From positions 423,887 through 487,886 of the forward strand of contig JADCGS010000001.1 of NCBI GenBank assembly GCA_020248865.1: a stretch of 64,000 nt of DNA. Reading direction: 5' to 3'. Under the pieces are notes generated by a model that worked only from the letters and a program-made list of their open reading frames with translations, had not been told where the DNA came from and ran no database searches. The stretch is from Burkholderiales bacterium (GTDB taxonomy: Bacteria; Pseudomonadota; Gammaproteobacteria; Burkholderiales; Burkholderiaceae_F). Position numbers and translations under genes: made by a program. Positions 40,605-52,546 of the stretch are shown one piece after another; position 1 is the first letter of the stretch; each line of letters starts with the position of its first letter.

Positions 40605-41114
40605 TCAGTGCCGCGTGGGTCCGGCGCGGTGCGCCCCCACCTCGATAAAGTCCGGCAGCGGCGGCCGCTCGGCCGCTGCCTGCAGCGTCTCGCTGGCCGG
40701 CTCGACCGCCACCACCTCGATGTCGAAACGCAACGCGCGCCCGGCCATCGGGTGATTGCCGTCGAGCACCGCCACCGCATCGCTCAGGTCCACCACGCGA
40801 TAGATGCGGCCATCGGGCGCCGCGCCCGGCAGTCCCTCGAACTGCATGCCCAGGTCCACGTCCTGCCCCAGCCGCTCCAGAGGAACGAGGTGCAGCAGGC
40901 TGGCGTCGTCGGCGCCGAAGGCGTCTTCCGGCTCCAGGTGCAGGCTGGCCCGGTAGCCCGCCTCGTGACCAGCGAGCGCCTGCTCCACCTTGGGGAAGAT
41001 GTCGCCGGCACCGTGCAGGTAAACGAGCGCCTGCTCGGTCTGCTCAAGCAGTTCACCCTGCGCGTCGAACAGGCGCACGTTCAGGCTGACGAGGCTGCCG
41101 GGGACGATTTTCAT
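40605..41114 (-). CDS. slpA: FKBP-type peptidyl-prolyl isomerase (SlpA/SlyD type)
   Basis: Protein of 169 residues with the short SlyD-like FKBP fold: IVPGSLVSLNVRLFDAQGEL, LVYLHGAGDIFPKVEQAL, GYRASLHLEPEDAFG, and the insert-in-flap region. The C-terminal His-rich metal tail of SlyD is absent, so SlpA is the better name. The start is taken at MKIVPGSLV (41114). It is divergent from the oxygenase gene with 56 bases between. Confidence 0.85.
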   Translation of the reverse strand: MKIVPGSLVSLNVRLFDAQGELLEQTEQALVYLHGAGDIFPKVEQALAGHEAGYRASLHLEPEDAFGADDASLLHLVPLERLGQDVDLGMQFEGLPGAAPDGRIYRVVDLSDAVAVLDGNHPMAGRALRFDIEVVAVEPASETLQAAAERPPLPDFIEVGAHRAGPTRH

Positions 41115-41170
41115 GGCGGGGGCTGCGGGCCGGGCAGGCAAACGGAAAGCTGACCTATTCTCGCACCCGC

Positions 41171-42379
41171 ATGAAGCCCCGCTCGCTCGATCGCCGTCCT
41201 GCCCCGCGCGCCACCCCCGGCGCCGTGCCGGCGCCGCTGACCCATCTGGGCCGTCTGCCGGTAGCCCGCTTCATGCGGGACTACTGGCAACGCAAGCCGC
41301 TGCTGATCCGCCAGGCGTTTTCGGAAGGGGACGCGCCTCTGCGCTGGAACGAGCTGGCTGCCCTGGCGCAGCGCGACGACGTCGAGTCGCGGCTGGTCAG
41401 CGCCGCCAGCGGTCGCTGGTTGCTGCGCCACGGCCCCTTCACGGCGCGGCAGTTGCCGGCCCGCTCACGCCCGCACTGGACCCTGCTGGTGCAGGGCGTC
41501 GATCTGCACCTGCCTGCCGCCCACGCGTTACTGGCGCGCTTCCGCTTCGTGGCCGACGCGCGGCTCGATGACCTGATGGCGAGCTACGCCACCGACGGCG
41601 GCGGCGTCGGGCCGCACGTCGACTCGTACGACGTGTTCCTGCTCCAGGCGCAGGGGCGGCGGCGCTGGCGCATCAGCCGCCAGCGCGACCGGGCCTTCGT
41701 GCCGGGGCTGCCGCTGAAGATCCTCGCCGACTTCCGGCCGACCCGGGAGTGGGTGCTCGAACCGGGCGACATGCTGTACCTGCCGCCGGGGGTCGCCCAC
41801 GAGGGCGTGGCGGTCGGCGGCGACTGCATCACCTGCTCGATCGGCTTTCGGGCGCCGCTGTGGCGCGAACTGCTCGATCCCTGGCTCGATGCCCTAGCCG
41901 AGCGCGCCGAACTGCGCGGCCAGTATGCCGATCCGGGCGCGGCCGTGTCGCGGCGACCCGGGCGCCTGCCGGCGGCGCTGGTGCAGGCTGCGGCGGCAGC
42001 CTTGGGGCGGGTGCAGCCCGGCCGCGCCGACGCCGTGCGTGCGCTGCTGGCGCACCTGACCGAGCCCAAGGCGCACGTCCGCTTCGCGGCGCGCCGCCCA
42101 CGGTCGGCATCGGCATTCCGCCAGCGCGCCGCGCGCGCCACGCTGGCACTGGCGCCGACCACCCGCCTCATCTACGAGGGCGGGCTGTTCGGCATCAACG
42201 GTGAGGTCGTGGCCCCCGGACCCGACGAGCGCAGTGCGCTGCGCACGCTGGCCGATACCCGCGCCCTGGCGGGCGCGGGGCTGCCGCAGGAAGGCGCGCT
42301 GGTGCAGCGCCTGCAGCAGTGGTATCACGCCGGCTGGATCGATCTGTTGCCCGAGCGGAATCCGAACCGCCGCCGTTGA
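41171..42379 (+). CDS. roxA: Cupin-type ribosomal oxygenase (YcfD/RoxA family)
   Basis: JmjC-like 2-oxoglutarate/Fe(II) oxygenase of 402 residues; the E. coli homologue hydroxylates Arg81 of ribosomal protein L16. The iron ligands are His149 and Asp151 (GVGPHVDSYDVFLLQ) and His210 in YLPPGVAHEGVAV. The N terminus reads PVARFMRDYWQRKPLLIRQA, as in the family, and the C-terminal winged domain is about residues 260-402. The symbol follows family resemblance. It precedes a hypothetical gene by 16 bases. Confidence 0.87.
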   Translation: MKPRSLDRRPAPRATPGAVPAPLTHLGRLPVARFMRDYWQRKPLLIRQAFSEGDAPLRWNELAALAQRDDVESRLVSAASGRWLLRHGPFTARQLPARSRPHWTLLVQGVDLHLPAAHALLARFRFVADARLDDLMASYATDGGGVGPHVDSYDVFLLQAQGRRRWRISRQRDRAFVPGLPLKILADFRPTREWVLEPGDMLYLPPGVAHEGVAVGGDCITCSIGFRAPLWRELLDPWLDALAERAELRGQYADPGAAVSRRPGRLPAALVQAAAAALGRVQPGRADAVRALLAHLTEPKAHVRFAARRPRSASAFRQRAARATLALAPTTRLIYEGGLFGINGEVVAPGPDERSALRTLADTRALAGAGLPQEGALVQRLQQWYHAGWIDLLPERNPNRRR

Positions 42380-42395
42380 AGCGAGGCACCTGCCG

Positions 42396-42935
42396 ATGAA
42401 CGACCCGCTGCTGCCACCCCCCGCCCCGTCGCCCTCGGCTCCACCGGCGGCGCTCCCGCCGGAGCGCCGGCTCATCGGTTCGCGCGCCGAGATGGCCGCC
42501 GCGATGGATGCGCTGCTGGCACTGCGGCCGCGGATGCTGCGCATCGCCTCGATCGACGGCAGCCACTTCGGCCTCGACAGCCGGCGTGTCATGGACGCCC
42601 TGCTCGAACTGCTCAGGCACGACCACCAGGCGCATGTGCGGGTGCTGGTGGACGATCCCACCTGGATCGAGACCCGGGCTGCGCGGCTGAAGCTGGCGCA
42701 GCGCCGCTATCCGCAGGCCATCGAACTGCGCGTGGCAGCCGTCGACGATCCGGTCGGCGAGGACGTGATCATGCTGGCCGACCGCTCGCACAGCATCGAC
42801 GTGCGGGCCGGCCGGCTGGTGACTGGCGAACTGTGGCTGACCAACGCGCCGCGCGCGCAACCGCTCTTGGCGGGCTTCGATCGACGCTGGGATACCGCGG
42901 CCCACAACCTGCCCGTATCGCCTTTGGGCCTGTAG
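42396..42935 (+). CDS. Hypothetical protein, DUF7931-like
   Basis: Protein of 179 residues: a proline-rich, disordered N terminus (PLLPPPAPSPSAPPAALPPE), then a compact domain IGSRAEMAAAMDALLALRPR, LRIASIDGSHFGLDSRR and VRVLVDDPTWIETRAARLKL ending VSPLGL. The pattern of hydrophobic strands and HVRVLVDDP resembles phospholipase D-like folds, but no HKD motif is present, so catalysis is unlikely. The assignment to DUF7931 is from memory of the family and is tentative. It lies 16 bases after the ribosomal oxygenase and is probably co-expressed. Confidence 0.6.
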   Translation: MNDPLLPPPAPSPSAPPAALPPERRLIGSRAEMAAAMDALLALRPRMLRIASIDGSHFGLDSRRVMDALLELLRHDHQAHVRVLVDDPTWIETRAARLKLAQRRYPQAIELRVAAVDDPVGEDVIMLADRSHSIDVRAGRLVTGELWLTNAPRAQPLLAGFDRRWDTAAHNLPVSPLGL

Positions 42936-42969
42936 GACCCGTCCGTGTCGGGATCGATGCGCCGCTCGC

Positions 42970-42975
42970 TATACT
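42970..42975 (+). promoter_or_regulatory. -10 element for the small lipoprotein gene
   Basis: TATACT lies 69 bases upstream of the lipoprotein ATG, a plausible -10. A -35 was not convincing (GTGTCG at 42945-42950 leaves a 19-base spacer). Confidence 0.4.
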
Positions 42976-43043
42976 TTCGCTCGGCGTCGTCACGTCAGCC
43001 AGAACAGTCGCTCCATCCATTCGGTCCTGAAAGGTTCCCTGCA

Positions 43044-43274
43044 ATGAAGAAGTCGCTCATTCTCTCTACGCTTGCCGCCACGTTCATGCTGGCTGCCTGC
43101 GGCAAGCCGGCTCCGGCGCCCGCGCCTGCTCCAGCGCCGGCGCCCGCCGCCGCGCCGGCCCCGGCCCCGGCCCCCGAGGCGAAGAAGGACGAGCCTTCTG
43201 CCGCTCCGTCGGCGGCTCCCGCGCCCGCCCCCGCGCCGGCAACAGAGGCCAAGAAGGACGAAACCAAGAAATAA
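43044..43274 (+). CDS. Small Ala/Pro-rich lipoprotein
   Basis: Protein of 76 residues. MKKSLILSTLAATFMLAACG is a lipoprotein signal with the lipobox LAAC, Cys at 19. The mature part is almost entirely Ala-Pro repeats broken by two EAKKDE blocks, with C terminus KKDETKK. AAAGG precedes the ATG, and an intrinsic terminator follows, so it is probably a single-gene transcript. The rod-like AP stretch with charged ends suggests a spacer or cell-wall contact role, which is inference. Confidence 0.75.
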   Translation: MKKSLILSTLAATFMLAACGKPAPAPAPAPAPAPAAAPAPAPAPEAKKDEPSAAPSAAPAPAPAPATEAKKDETKK

Positions 43275-43298
43275 GCGCTGCGCGCTCTGCTTCACCGA

Positions 43299-43321
43299 GG
43301 GCCGGCTTCGCCGGCCCTTTT
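43299..43321 (+). terminator. Intrinsic terminator after the small lipoprotein gene
   Basis: An 8-bp GC-rich stem (GGGCCGGC / GCCGGCCC) with loop TTC, then TTTTG. It starts 25 bases after the lipoprotein stop and ends before the convergent dusA stop. Confidence 0.9.
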
Positions 43322-43374
43322 GTTTGCACCCGAGCGCGGGCACGCAGGCGCAGCCGTCGTGGCCTGCGGCGTCG

Positions 43375-44430
<1,056 letters not shown>

Positions 44431-44519
44431 CGGAAGATGAAGCAGTGCCCTGGGGAATGGAAAGTGCCTGCGCTGCCGCGCAGGCGGCTTGCAGCCCGGC
44501 ATTTGGCGACGAGACGATT

Positions 44520-45191
44520 ATGCGACACGGACCCCAGGCCACCCCACGCGCCAGCGTGGCCCGCAGCACTGCACCCGGCGAGCTGCGCCTGAACGCGCGC
44601 CCCACCGAGCGCGGCCTGCTGGCGGCGGTGCGCGACGACATCGCCTTTCTCAAGGGCTTCCTGCAGCACCCCGACCAGGTGGGCTCGGTCATCCCGAGCT
44701 CGGGGTTCCTGGAGCAGCGGCTGATCCGGTCGGCAGCGCTGGCACAGGCGCGCTGCGTGGTCGAGCTGGGTCCGGGCACCGGCGGCACCACCCGCGCCTT
44801 TCTCGACGCGATGCGTATCGATGCGCATCTGCTGGCCATCGAGCTGAGCGCGAGCTTCCACGCACGCCTGACTGCGACCATCGACGATCCGCGCCTGGTG
44901 GTGCAACTGGGCAGCGCCGAGCAGATCGCGGAGTTTCTCGCCGCGCGCCGCCTGCCCGCGCCCGATGCCGTGATCTCGGGCATCCCCTTTTCCACGATGC
45001 CCGCTGCCGTCGGCGACCGCATCGCCCAGGCCGTCGCCGCGGTGCTCGCGCCCGCAGGCCGCTTCGTGGCCTATCAGGTGCGCGCGCACGTGGCCGACTA
45101 CGCCAGCCCCTACCTCGGCTCGCCGCGCGCGCAGTGGGAAGTGCTGAACATCCCGCCAGTCCGGGTGTTCACCTGGACCAAACCGGCTTAG
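44520..45191 (+). CDS. Class I SAM-dependent methyltransferase (phospholipid N-methyltransferase-like)
   Basis: Protein of 223 residues. FLKGFLQHPDQVGSVIPSSG and the SAM motif CVVELGPGTGGTTRAFL, then AVISGIPFSTMP and FVAYQVRAHVADYA, match the PmtA-like methyltransferases of proteobacteria that methylate phosphatidylethanolamine, though substrate specificity within this family varies. The start MRHGPQATPR is the first ATG close to the conserved region. No neighbouring lipid genes are present. Confidence 0.75.
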   Translation: MRHGPQATPRASVARSTAPGELRLNARPTERGLLAAVRDDIAFLKGFLQHPDQVGSVIPSSGFLEQRLIRSAALAQARCVVELGPGTGGTTRAFLDAMRIDAHLLAIELSASFHARLTATIDDPRLVVQLGSAEQIAEFLAARRLPAPDAVISGIPFSTMPAAVGDRIAQAVAAVLAPAGRFVAYQVRAHVADYASPYLGSPRAQWEVLNIPPVRVFTWTKPA

Positions 45192-45219
45192 GTCCTCAGC
45201 ACCGCGCCGGGCCGCAGCG

Positions 45220-46140
45220 TCAACGGCCCGCGCCGGGCGCAGCCCGCGGGCTGCGCAACCCGGACACTTCGTTGGCCACCAGCGCCCCGAGCACGATGGC
45301 GCCGCCCGTCAGCGTGGCGGTGGCCGGTACCTCACCGGCGCCCAGCCAGGCCCACAGCGGACCCAGCAGGACTTCGATCAGTGCCAGCAGCGCGATCTCC
45401 GGTGCGGTCAGATGCCGCGCCGCGCGGACCATCAGCATGCAGGGCAGCCCGAGCTGGAAGAACCCCAGCACCGCGAGCAGCAGGATGTCGGCCGTGGCCG
45501 CCTTGAACGGCAGGGCGCCAGTGGCGAGCATCAGCACCAGCATCAAGGCGGCCGACAGCGCGCCGCCGATGAACACCGCCGGCACCAGGTCGACCTGCGC
45601 GCGCACCTTCTGCAGGGTGACGAGGTTGATGGCGCAGGCCAGCGGCACCGTCAATGCGATGGCCATGCCGAGCAGATGGGATCCGGTCGGCAAGCCGCCA
45701 TCGCCCTGCGCGAACATCCACGCCAGCCCCACGGTCGCCGCACCAATGGCCAGCCAGGTACGGCCGGGAATCGGCGTGCGCAGCACCAGCCGGGCAAGCA
45801 GCGCCGTGAGCAGGGGACCGACGCTCAGGACCAGCAGGGTGTTGGCGGTCGTGGTCAGCGTCAGCGCCAGCATGAAGCCCGAGTACATGACGGCCCACAT
45901 CGCCCCCGAAACAAGACCTGCCTTGCCCACGGCGAGCACCGGGCGCAGCCCCTGGCGCTGAACCAGCACGAGCACGCCGGCGATGAACAGCGCCGCGAAG
46001 AAGCTGCGCCAGAAGGTGATCTCGAAGCGGCCCTCGGACTGCAACTCGGGCGACAGGTGGCGCGTGACCACGCCCGCGATGCTCCAGAGCGTCGCGGCGC
46101 AGAGCATCAGGGCGATGGCGCGGCGGTGTTGGGTTAGCAC
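45220..46140 (-). CDS. EamA/DMT-family membrane transporter
   Basis: About 306 residues with ten hydrophobic segments in two EamA repeats (first ALMLCAATLWSIAGVVTRHL; second LLGMAIALTVPLACAINLVT). Family members export amino acids or other metabolites; the substrate is unknown. The start is set at GTG 46140, which gives a normal family length; a TTG at 46239 would add a non-conserved 33 residues. A set of 10-bp repeats lies just upstream. Confidence 0.82.
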   Translation of the reverse strand: MLTQHRRAIALMLCAATLWSIAGVVTRHLSPELQSEGRFEITFWRSFFAALFIAGVLVLVQRQGLRPVLAVGKAGLVSGAMWAVMYSGFMLALTLTTTANTLLVLSVGPLLTALLARLVLRTPIPGRTWLAIGAATVGLAWMFAQGDGGLPTGSHLLGMAIALTVPLACAINLVTLQKVRAQVDLVPAVFIGGALSAALMLVLMLATGALPFKAATADILLLAVLGFFQLGLPCMLMVRAARHLTAPEIALLALIEVLLGPLWAWLGAGEVPATATLTGGAIVLGALVANEVSGLRSPRAAPGAGR

Positions 46141-46147
46141 GACAAAG

Positions 46148-46187
46148 CTGGACGAATCTGGATGAATCAGAACCAATCCGGACGAAT
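46148..46187 (-). repeat. Four 10-bp direct repeats just upstream of the EamA gene
   Basis: On the minus strand four consecutive decamers with the form ATTCGTCCRG (two close variants, one diverged) cover 46187-46148 and end 7 bases before the proposed GTG start. The 10-base period matches one helical turn. This might be a regulator-binding array or a phase-variable tract; function is inferred, not shown. Confidence 0.6.
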
Positions 46188-46214
46188 GAGGCGCCTTAGG
46201 GGCGCCGTAAGGCT

Positions 46215-46258
46215 CCCGCCGGGCCGCCCCAAGGGCCAATCCCCGAGCGCGCGGCGCA
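46215..46258. repeat. Dispersed intergenic repeat, copy B
   Basis: The partner of the segment at 36144-36187 (35 of 44 positions identical). It lies in the gap between the EamA gene and the typA stop. Confidence 0.45.
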
Positions 46259-46374
46259 CAGACGGTTCAATGAGCGTGCTGCCGTGCGCAGGTTGCCGGC
46301 TATCAGGGCCGTAGCGCCGCCATGGAACCAACGACCCATCATGGACGCGCAGCGCGGCGACATGCGCGAGGCCG

Positions 46375-48207
<1,833 letters not shown>

Positions 48208-48294
48208 GGTCGTCTTTCGTTGCCCCGGCGCAGGCCGGGGCGAAGATTCACTACGGTTCAGATCGGGCTCGGGCCTGCGCCGGGACGACGGCAC

Positions 48295-49206
48295 TCAGCC
48301 CGTCTTCGAGCACGCCGTCGCAATCAATCGGCGCGGGTTGAGCACGCCGTCCTCATCAAGCTCGGCCACGCCGAGCAGTTCATCCTTCGGTCCATAGACG
48401 CGCCGACGGCCCGGGGCACCGGCCAGGCCCAGCGCGTTGCCATGCGTGAAGCGCCGCGCCTGGTCGCCGCCCAGGTCAACGCGCGGCACGTCGGCGATCA
48501 ACGCATCGACCGGCAGCAGCCGCTCGCGGCGCGCCGCGGGCGCCATCGGCTCGAGTTCGGCGAGCGTCACGCTGCCTTCGAGCGTCAGGCGGCCCACGCG
48601 CGTGCGGCGTAGCGCCGCCAGATGCGCGCCACACCCGAGCGCCGCACCGATGTCCTCAGCCAGCACCCGCACATAGGTGCCCTTGCTGCAATCGACCTCA
48701 ATCTGACAGCGGTCCCCTTCAAACTGCACCAGTACCAGCCGGTCGATGCGGACCGTACGCGGCGCGCGCTCCAGTTCAACGCCATCCCGCGCGTACTCGT
48801 ACAGCGCCTTGCCGTTACGCTTCAGTGCCGAGTGCATCGGCGGAACCTGCGCGATCGTGCCGGTGAAACGTGACAGCACCGCGTCCAGCCGTTCACGCGC
48901 CACCTCAACCGGCCGACGCTCGATCACTTCGCCGTCGGCGTCGGCGGTGCTGGTCCGCACGCCCAGTTGCAGCGTGGCGGCATACGCCTTGTCGGCCTCC
49001 AGCAGGTCGGCCGAGAACTTGGTGGCCTCGCCGAATGTCAGCGGCAACAGTCCGCTGGCCAGCGGATCGAGCGTGCCGGTATGGCCCGCCTTGGCCGCGT
49101 TCAGCAATCGCCTTGCTTTCTGCAAGGCGAGGTTGGACGTGATGCCGCTCGGCTTATCGAGCAACAGCACGCCATCGACCGGGTCGCCCCGGCGGGCCCG
49201 TGCCAT
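48295..49206 (-). CDS. truB: tRNA pseudouridine(55) synthase
   Basis: Protein of 303 residues that makes pseudouridine 55 in the T-loop of tRNAs. The catalytic Asp47 lies in [36 protein letters not shown] and [20 protein letters not shown] are family motifs, and a C-terminal PUA-like region ends [16 protein letters not shown]. It starts 9 bases after rbfA. Confidence 0.96.
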   Translation of the reverse strand: MARARRGDPVDGVLLLDKPSGITSNLALQKARRLLNAAKAGHTGTLDPLASGLLPLTFGEATKFSADLLEADKAYAATLQLGVRTSTADADGEVIERRPVEVARERLDAVLSRFTGTIAQVPPMHSALKRNGKALYEYARDGVELERAPRTVRIDRLVLVQFEGDRCQIEVDCSKGTYVRVLAEDIGAALGCGAHLAALRRTRVGRLTLEGSVTLAELEPMAPAARRERLLPVDALIADVPRVDLGGDQARRFTHGNALGLAGAPGRRRVYGPKDELLGVAELDEDGVLNPRRLIATACSKTG

Positions 49207-49215
49207 CGCTCGTCT

Positions 49216-49623
49216 TTACTCTTTGGGGTGTTCCGGCTTGTCGACCGTAGTCGCCCGCTCGCTGTCCTCGCCCTTGTCGCCCAGCGCGGTGGCGATCAGC
49301 CGGTCGATGGCAAAGCCGCGCTCCACGCTCGTGTCGTGCACGAAGTGCAGGCGCGGGATCGTATGGATCGACAGGCGCTTGAACAGCAGGTTGTGCAGGT
49401 GCCCGGCGGCGGCATTCAGTCCACGGGCCGCAACTTCGGGCTGGCTGCCGATCACGGTGAAGAACACCTTGGCGTGCGCGTAATCCGGCGTGACCTCCAC
49501 ACCCGTGAGGGTGACGAGCCCGACGCGCGGATCGCGCACCTCGCGCGGAATCAGCTCGCCCAGATCACGCTGGATCTGGTCGGCCACGCGCAGGCCGCGG
49601 GAGGGTTTCCTGGATGCCTTCAT
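49216..49623 (-). CDS. rbfA: Ribosome-binding factor A
   Basis: KH-domain 30S maturation and cold-shock factor of 135 residues. The start [20 protein letters not shown] at 49623 fits the family; the core reads [20 protein letters not shown] and [16 protein letters not shown]. It lies between infB (23 bases) and truB (9 bases). Confidence 0.96.
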   Translation of the reverse strand: MKASRKPSRGLRVADQIQRDLGELIPREVRDPRVGLVTLTGVEVTPDYAHAKVFFTVIGSQPEVAARGLNAAAGHLHNLLFKRLSIHTIPRLHFVHDTSVERGFAIDRLIATALGDKGEDSERATTVDKPEHPKE

Positions 49624-49646
49624 GGCGCCCGGCAGGGCGAACACCG

Positions 49647-52403
49647 TCACAGCGTCCGCGCCACCTCGGTGACTTCGAAGATCTCGAGCTGGTCGCCTTC
49701 CTTGATGTCGTCGTAGCCCTTGAGCGAAAGGCCGCACTCGAAACCGGCCTTGACTTCCTTGACGTCGTCCTTGAAGCGCTTGAGCGACGACAGCTCGCCG
49801 GTCCAGATCACCACGTTGTCGCGCAGCAGACGCGCGCTGGCGGTGCGCTTGACCAGGCCGTCGACGACCATGCAGCCGGCCACCGCGCCCACCTTCGGCA
49901 CGCGGAAGATCTGGCGGATCGCGACCACGCCCAGCACCTGTTCGCGCTGCTCGGGCGCCAGCAGGCCGCTCAATGCGGCTTTCACGTCATCGACGGCGTC
50001 GTAGATGATGTTGTAGTAGCGGATCTGAATGCCGTTGTTCTCGGCCAGCTTGCGCGCCGACACATCGGCGCGCACGTTGAAGCCGATGATGACCGCCTTG
50101 GAGGCGAGCGCGAGGTTGATGTCGCTCTCGGTGATGCCGCCGACCTGCGCGTGCACCACCTGCACCTTGACCTCTTCGGTGCTGAGCTTGGTGAGCGCGT
50201 GGTTGAGCGCTTCCTGCGAGCCCTGCACGTCGGCCTTGATGATGAGCGGCAGGGTCTTCGCTCCCTCGCCGCCCATGTTCTCGAACATGTTCTCCAGCTT
50301 GGCGGCCTGCTGCTTGGCGAGCTTGGTGTCGCGGAACTTGCCGGCTCGGTACAGCGCGATCTCGCGCGCCTTGCGCTCGTCGCCCAGGACGATCAGCTCG
50401 TCGCCGGCCGCCGGCACATCCGACAGGCCCTGGATCTCCACCGGGATCGACGGGCCGGCGCTGGTGATGTTCTTGCCCGCCTCGTCGAGCATGGCGCGCA
50501 CGCGGCCAAAAGCCGAGCCCGCCAGCACGACGTCGCCGCGCTTGAGCGTGCCCGACTGCACCAGCACGGTAGCCACCGGACCGCGGCCCTTGTCGAGCTG
50601 CGACTCGATGATGAGGCCCTTGGCCGGCGCCACCTTGGGCGCCTTGAGCTCGAGCACCTCGGCCTGCAGCAGCACGTTTTCGAGCAGATCGTCGACACCC
50701 TGGCCGGTACGAGCGGACACCGCGATGAACGGACTCTCGCCGCCGTACTCCTCGGGAACGACCTCGTTGGCCACCAGCTCCTGCTTGACGCGGTCCGGGT
50801 TGGCCTCGGGCTTGTCGATCTTGTTCAGCGCCACCACCAGCGGCACACCCGCGGCCTTGGCGTGCGCGATCGCTTCCTTGGTCTGCGGCATGACGCCGTC
50901 ATCGGCCGCCACCACCAGGATCACGATGTCGGTGGCCTTGGCGCCACGCGCGCGCATCGCAGTGAACGCCTCGTGGCCCGGCGTGTCCAGGAACGTGATG
51001 ATGCCGCGTGGCGTCTCGACGTGGTAAGCACCGATGTGCTGCGTAATGCCGCCAGCCTCGCCCGCCGCCACCTTGGTGCGGCGGATGTAGTCGAGCAGCG
51101 AGGTCTTGCCGTGGTCGACGTGGCCCATGATGGTGACCACCGGCGGCCGCGGCTCGTCTACCACCTCGGCGCCGGCGGTGGTCTCGGTTTCGACCAGCAG
51201 CGCCTCGGGGTCGTCCAGCTTGGCGGAGATCGGGTTATGGCCCAGCTCGGTGACCACGATCATCGCCGTGTCCTGGTCCAGCACCTGGTTGATGGTCACC
51301 ATCTGGCCCAGTTTCATCAGCACCTTGATGACCTCGGAGGCCTTCAACGACATCTTGTGCGCGAGGTCCGCCACGGTGATCGTCTCCGACACCGTCACGT
51401 CGCGCGCCGCAGGGGCGGCGGCTTCCGGGGTCGTTGCGCCGCCACGCTCGCCGCGTTCCTCACCCTTGCGGTGGCCGCGCGGGCCACCGCGCCAGCCGCT
51501 GACCCCGCCGGTGTCGCCACGGGTCTTGAGCGCGCGCTTCTTGGCCGCATCCTCGGACCAGCTGGAGGCGAGCTTGCCCGACTTGACCTCCTTGACGCCC
51601 GGCTTCTTCTCGTCCTTCTTGCCTTCACCCGGCTTGGCCGGGGTCTTGGCAGCCGGCTTGTGCAGCGTGCCCGTGGTGGCAGCCGCGGCAGGCGCAGGCT
51701 CGGGCGCCTTGACGACGCGCGCCGGCGTCGAACGCATGGTGTTGATGGCGGCCACCTCGGCCTCGACGGCGCGGCGGCGGCGGTCGGCCTCGGCGCGGGC
51801 TGCCTCATCGGCGCGGCGCGCGGCTTCCTGCTCGGCCTGCATGCGCTCGACCTCGGCGCGCGCGGCCGCTTCCTTGGCCTGCGCCTCGGCAAGGTCCTGC
51901 TGCTGACGCGCGGCGGCTTCGCGCAGCTCGCGCTGCGCCACTTCGGCGCGCTCCCTGGCCTCGGCCATCTGCCGGGCGGCCAACTCGGCGGCCCGGCGCG
52001 CCTCTTCCTCGCGGCGCTTGTGCTCGGCCTCGTCGATCACCGGCAGCGCTGGTTCGGCGAGCGGCACTTCCGCCGGCGCGGCCTCCTCGACGCCCGCCTC
52101 GTCGCGCTTGACGAACACGCGCTTCTTGCGGACCTCCACCTGGATGGTGCGCGCCTTGCCGGAGCCATCGGCCTGCTTGATCTCCGAGGTCGACTTGCGG
52201 GTCAGCGTGATCTTCTTCTTCTGCGGCGCCTCGGCCTCGCCATGCGCCCGCTGGAGCGAGGCGAGCAAGCGTGACTTGTCGTCCTCGGTGAGGGGATCGT
52301 CTTCGCTGCTCTTGGCAACGCCGGCCGCGCGCAGTTGCTGCAGCAGCAACTGCGGCGCGAGCTTCAGCTCGACGGCAAATTGGGCAACCGTGTTACTCGG
52401 CAT
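49647..52403 (-). CDS. infB: Translation initiation factor IF-2
   Basis: GTPase of 918 residues that places initiator tRNA on the ribosome. The IF2-N domain begins [20 protein letters not shown]; a long charged, Ala/Glu-rich coiled region follows (about 90-330). The G-domain has P-loop [12 protein letters not shown] from residue 427, [15 protein letters not shown] and [12 protein letters not shown]. The long N terminus is typical of betaproteobacteria. It is 143 bases after nusA. Confidence 0.98.
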   Translation of the reverse strand: MPSNTVAQFAVELKLAPQLLLQQLRAAGVAKSSEDDPLTEDDKSRLLASLQRAHGEAEAPQKKKITLTRKSTSEIKQADGSGKARTIQVEVRKKRVFVKRDEAGVEEAAPAEVPLAEPALPVIDEAEHKRREEEARRAAELAARQMAEARERAEVAQRELREAAARQQQDLAEAQAKEAAARAEVERMQAEQEAARRADEAARAEADRRRRAVEAEVAAINTMRSTPARVVKAPEPAPAAAATTGTLHKPAAKTPAKPGEGKKDEKKPGVKEVKSGKLASSWSEDAAKKRALKTRGDTGGVSGWRGGPRGHRKGEERGERGGATTPEAAAPAARDVTVSETITVADLAHKMSLKASEVIKVLMKLGQMVTINQVLDQDTAMIVVTELGHNPISAKLDDPEALLVETETTAGAEVVDEPRPPVVTIMGHVDHGKTSLLDYIRRTKVAAGEAGGITQHIGAYHVETPRGIITFLDTPGHEAFTAMRARGAKATDIVILVVAADDGVMPQTKEAIAHAKAAGVPLVVALNKIDKPEANPDRVKQELVANEVVPEEYGGESPFIAVSARTGQGVDDLLENVLLQAEVLELKAPKVAPAKGLIIESQLDKGRGPVATVLVQSGTLKRGDVVLAGSAFGRVRAMLDEAGKNITSAGPSIPVEIQGLSDVPAAGDELIVLGDERKAREIALYRAGKFRDTKLAKQQAAKLENMFENMGGEGAKTLPLIIKADVQGSQEALNHALTKLSTEEVKVQVVHAQVGGITESDINLALASKAVIIGFNVRADVSARKLAENNGIQIRYYNIIYDAVDDVKAALSGLLAPEQREQVLGVVAIRQIFRVPKVGAVAGCMVVDGLVKRTASARLLRDNVVIWTGELSSLKRFKDDVKEVKAGFECGLSLKGYDDIKEGDQLEIFEVTEVARTL

Positions 52404-52546
52404 ATCTACTCCAGTCCGGCGCGTCTCGATGCGTCATCGCTCCGCATACCGCCCTGCTCAACACTCCTGAAAACCTCCAGGAGAACGTCGGGGCCGGGCC
52501 GCCCCCCGCGTGCTCCCCCGGTCACCCCCGGCGCACGCCCCTTCAC

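Noticed and set aside
49614..52274. Long open frame (about 886 codons) opposite infB
   Set aside because: A mirror of infB codon bias with low-complexity composition and no ribosome site; infB is certain.
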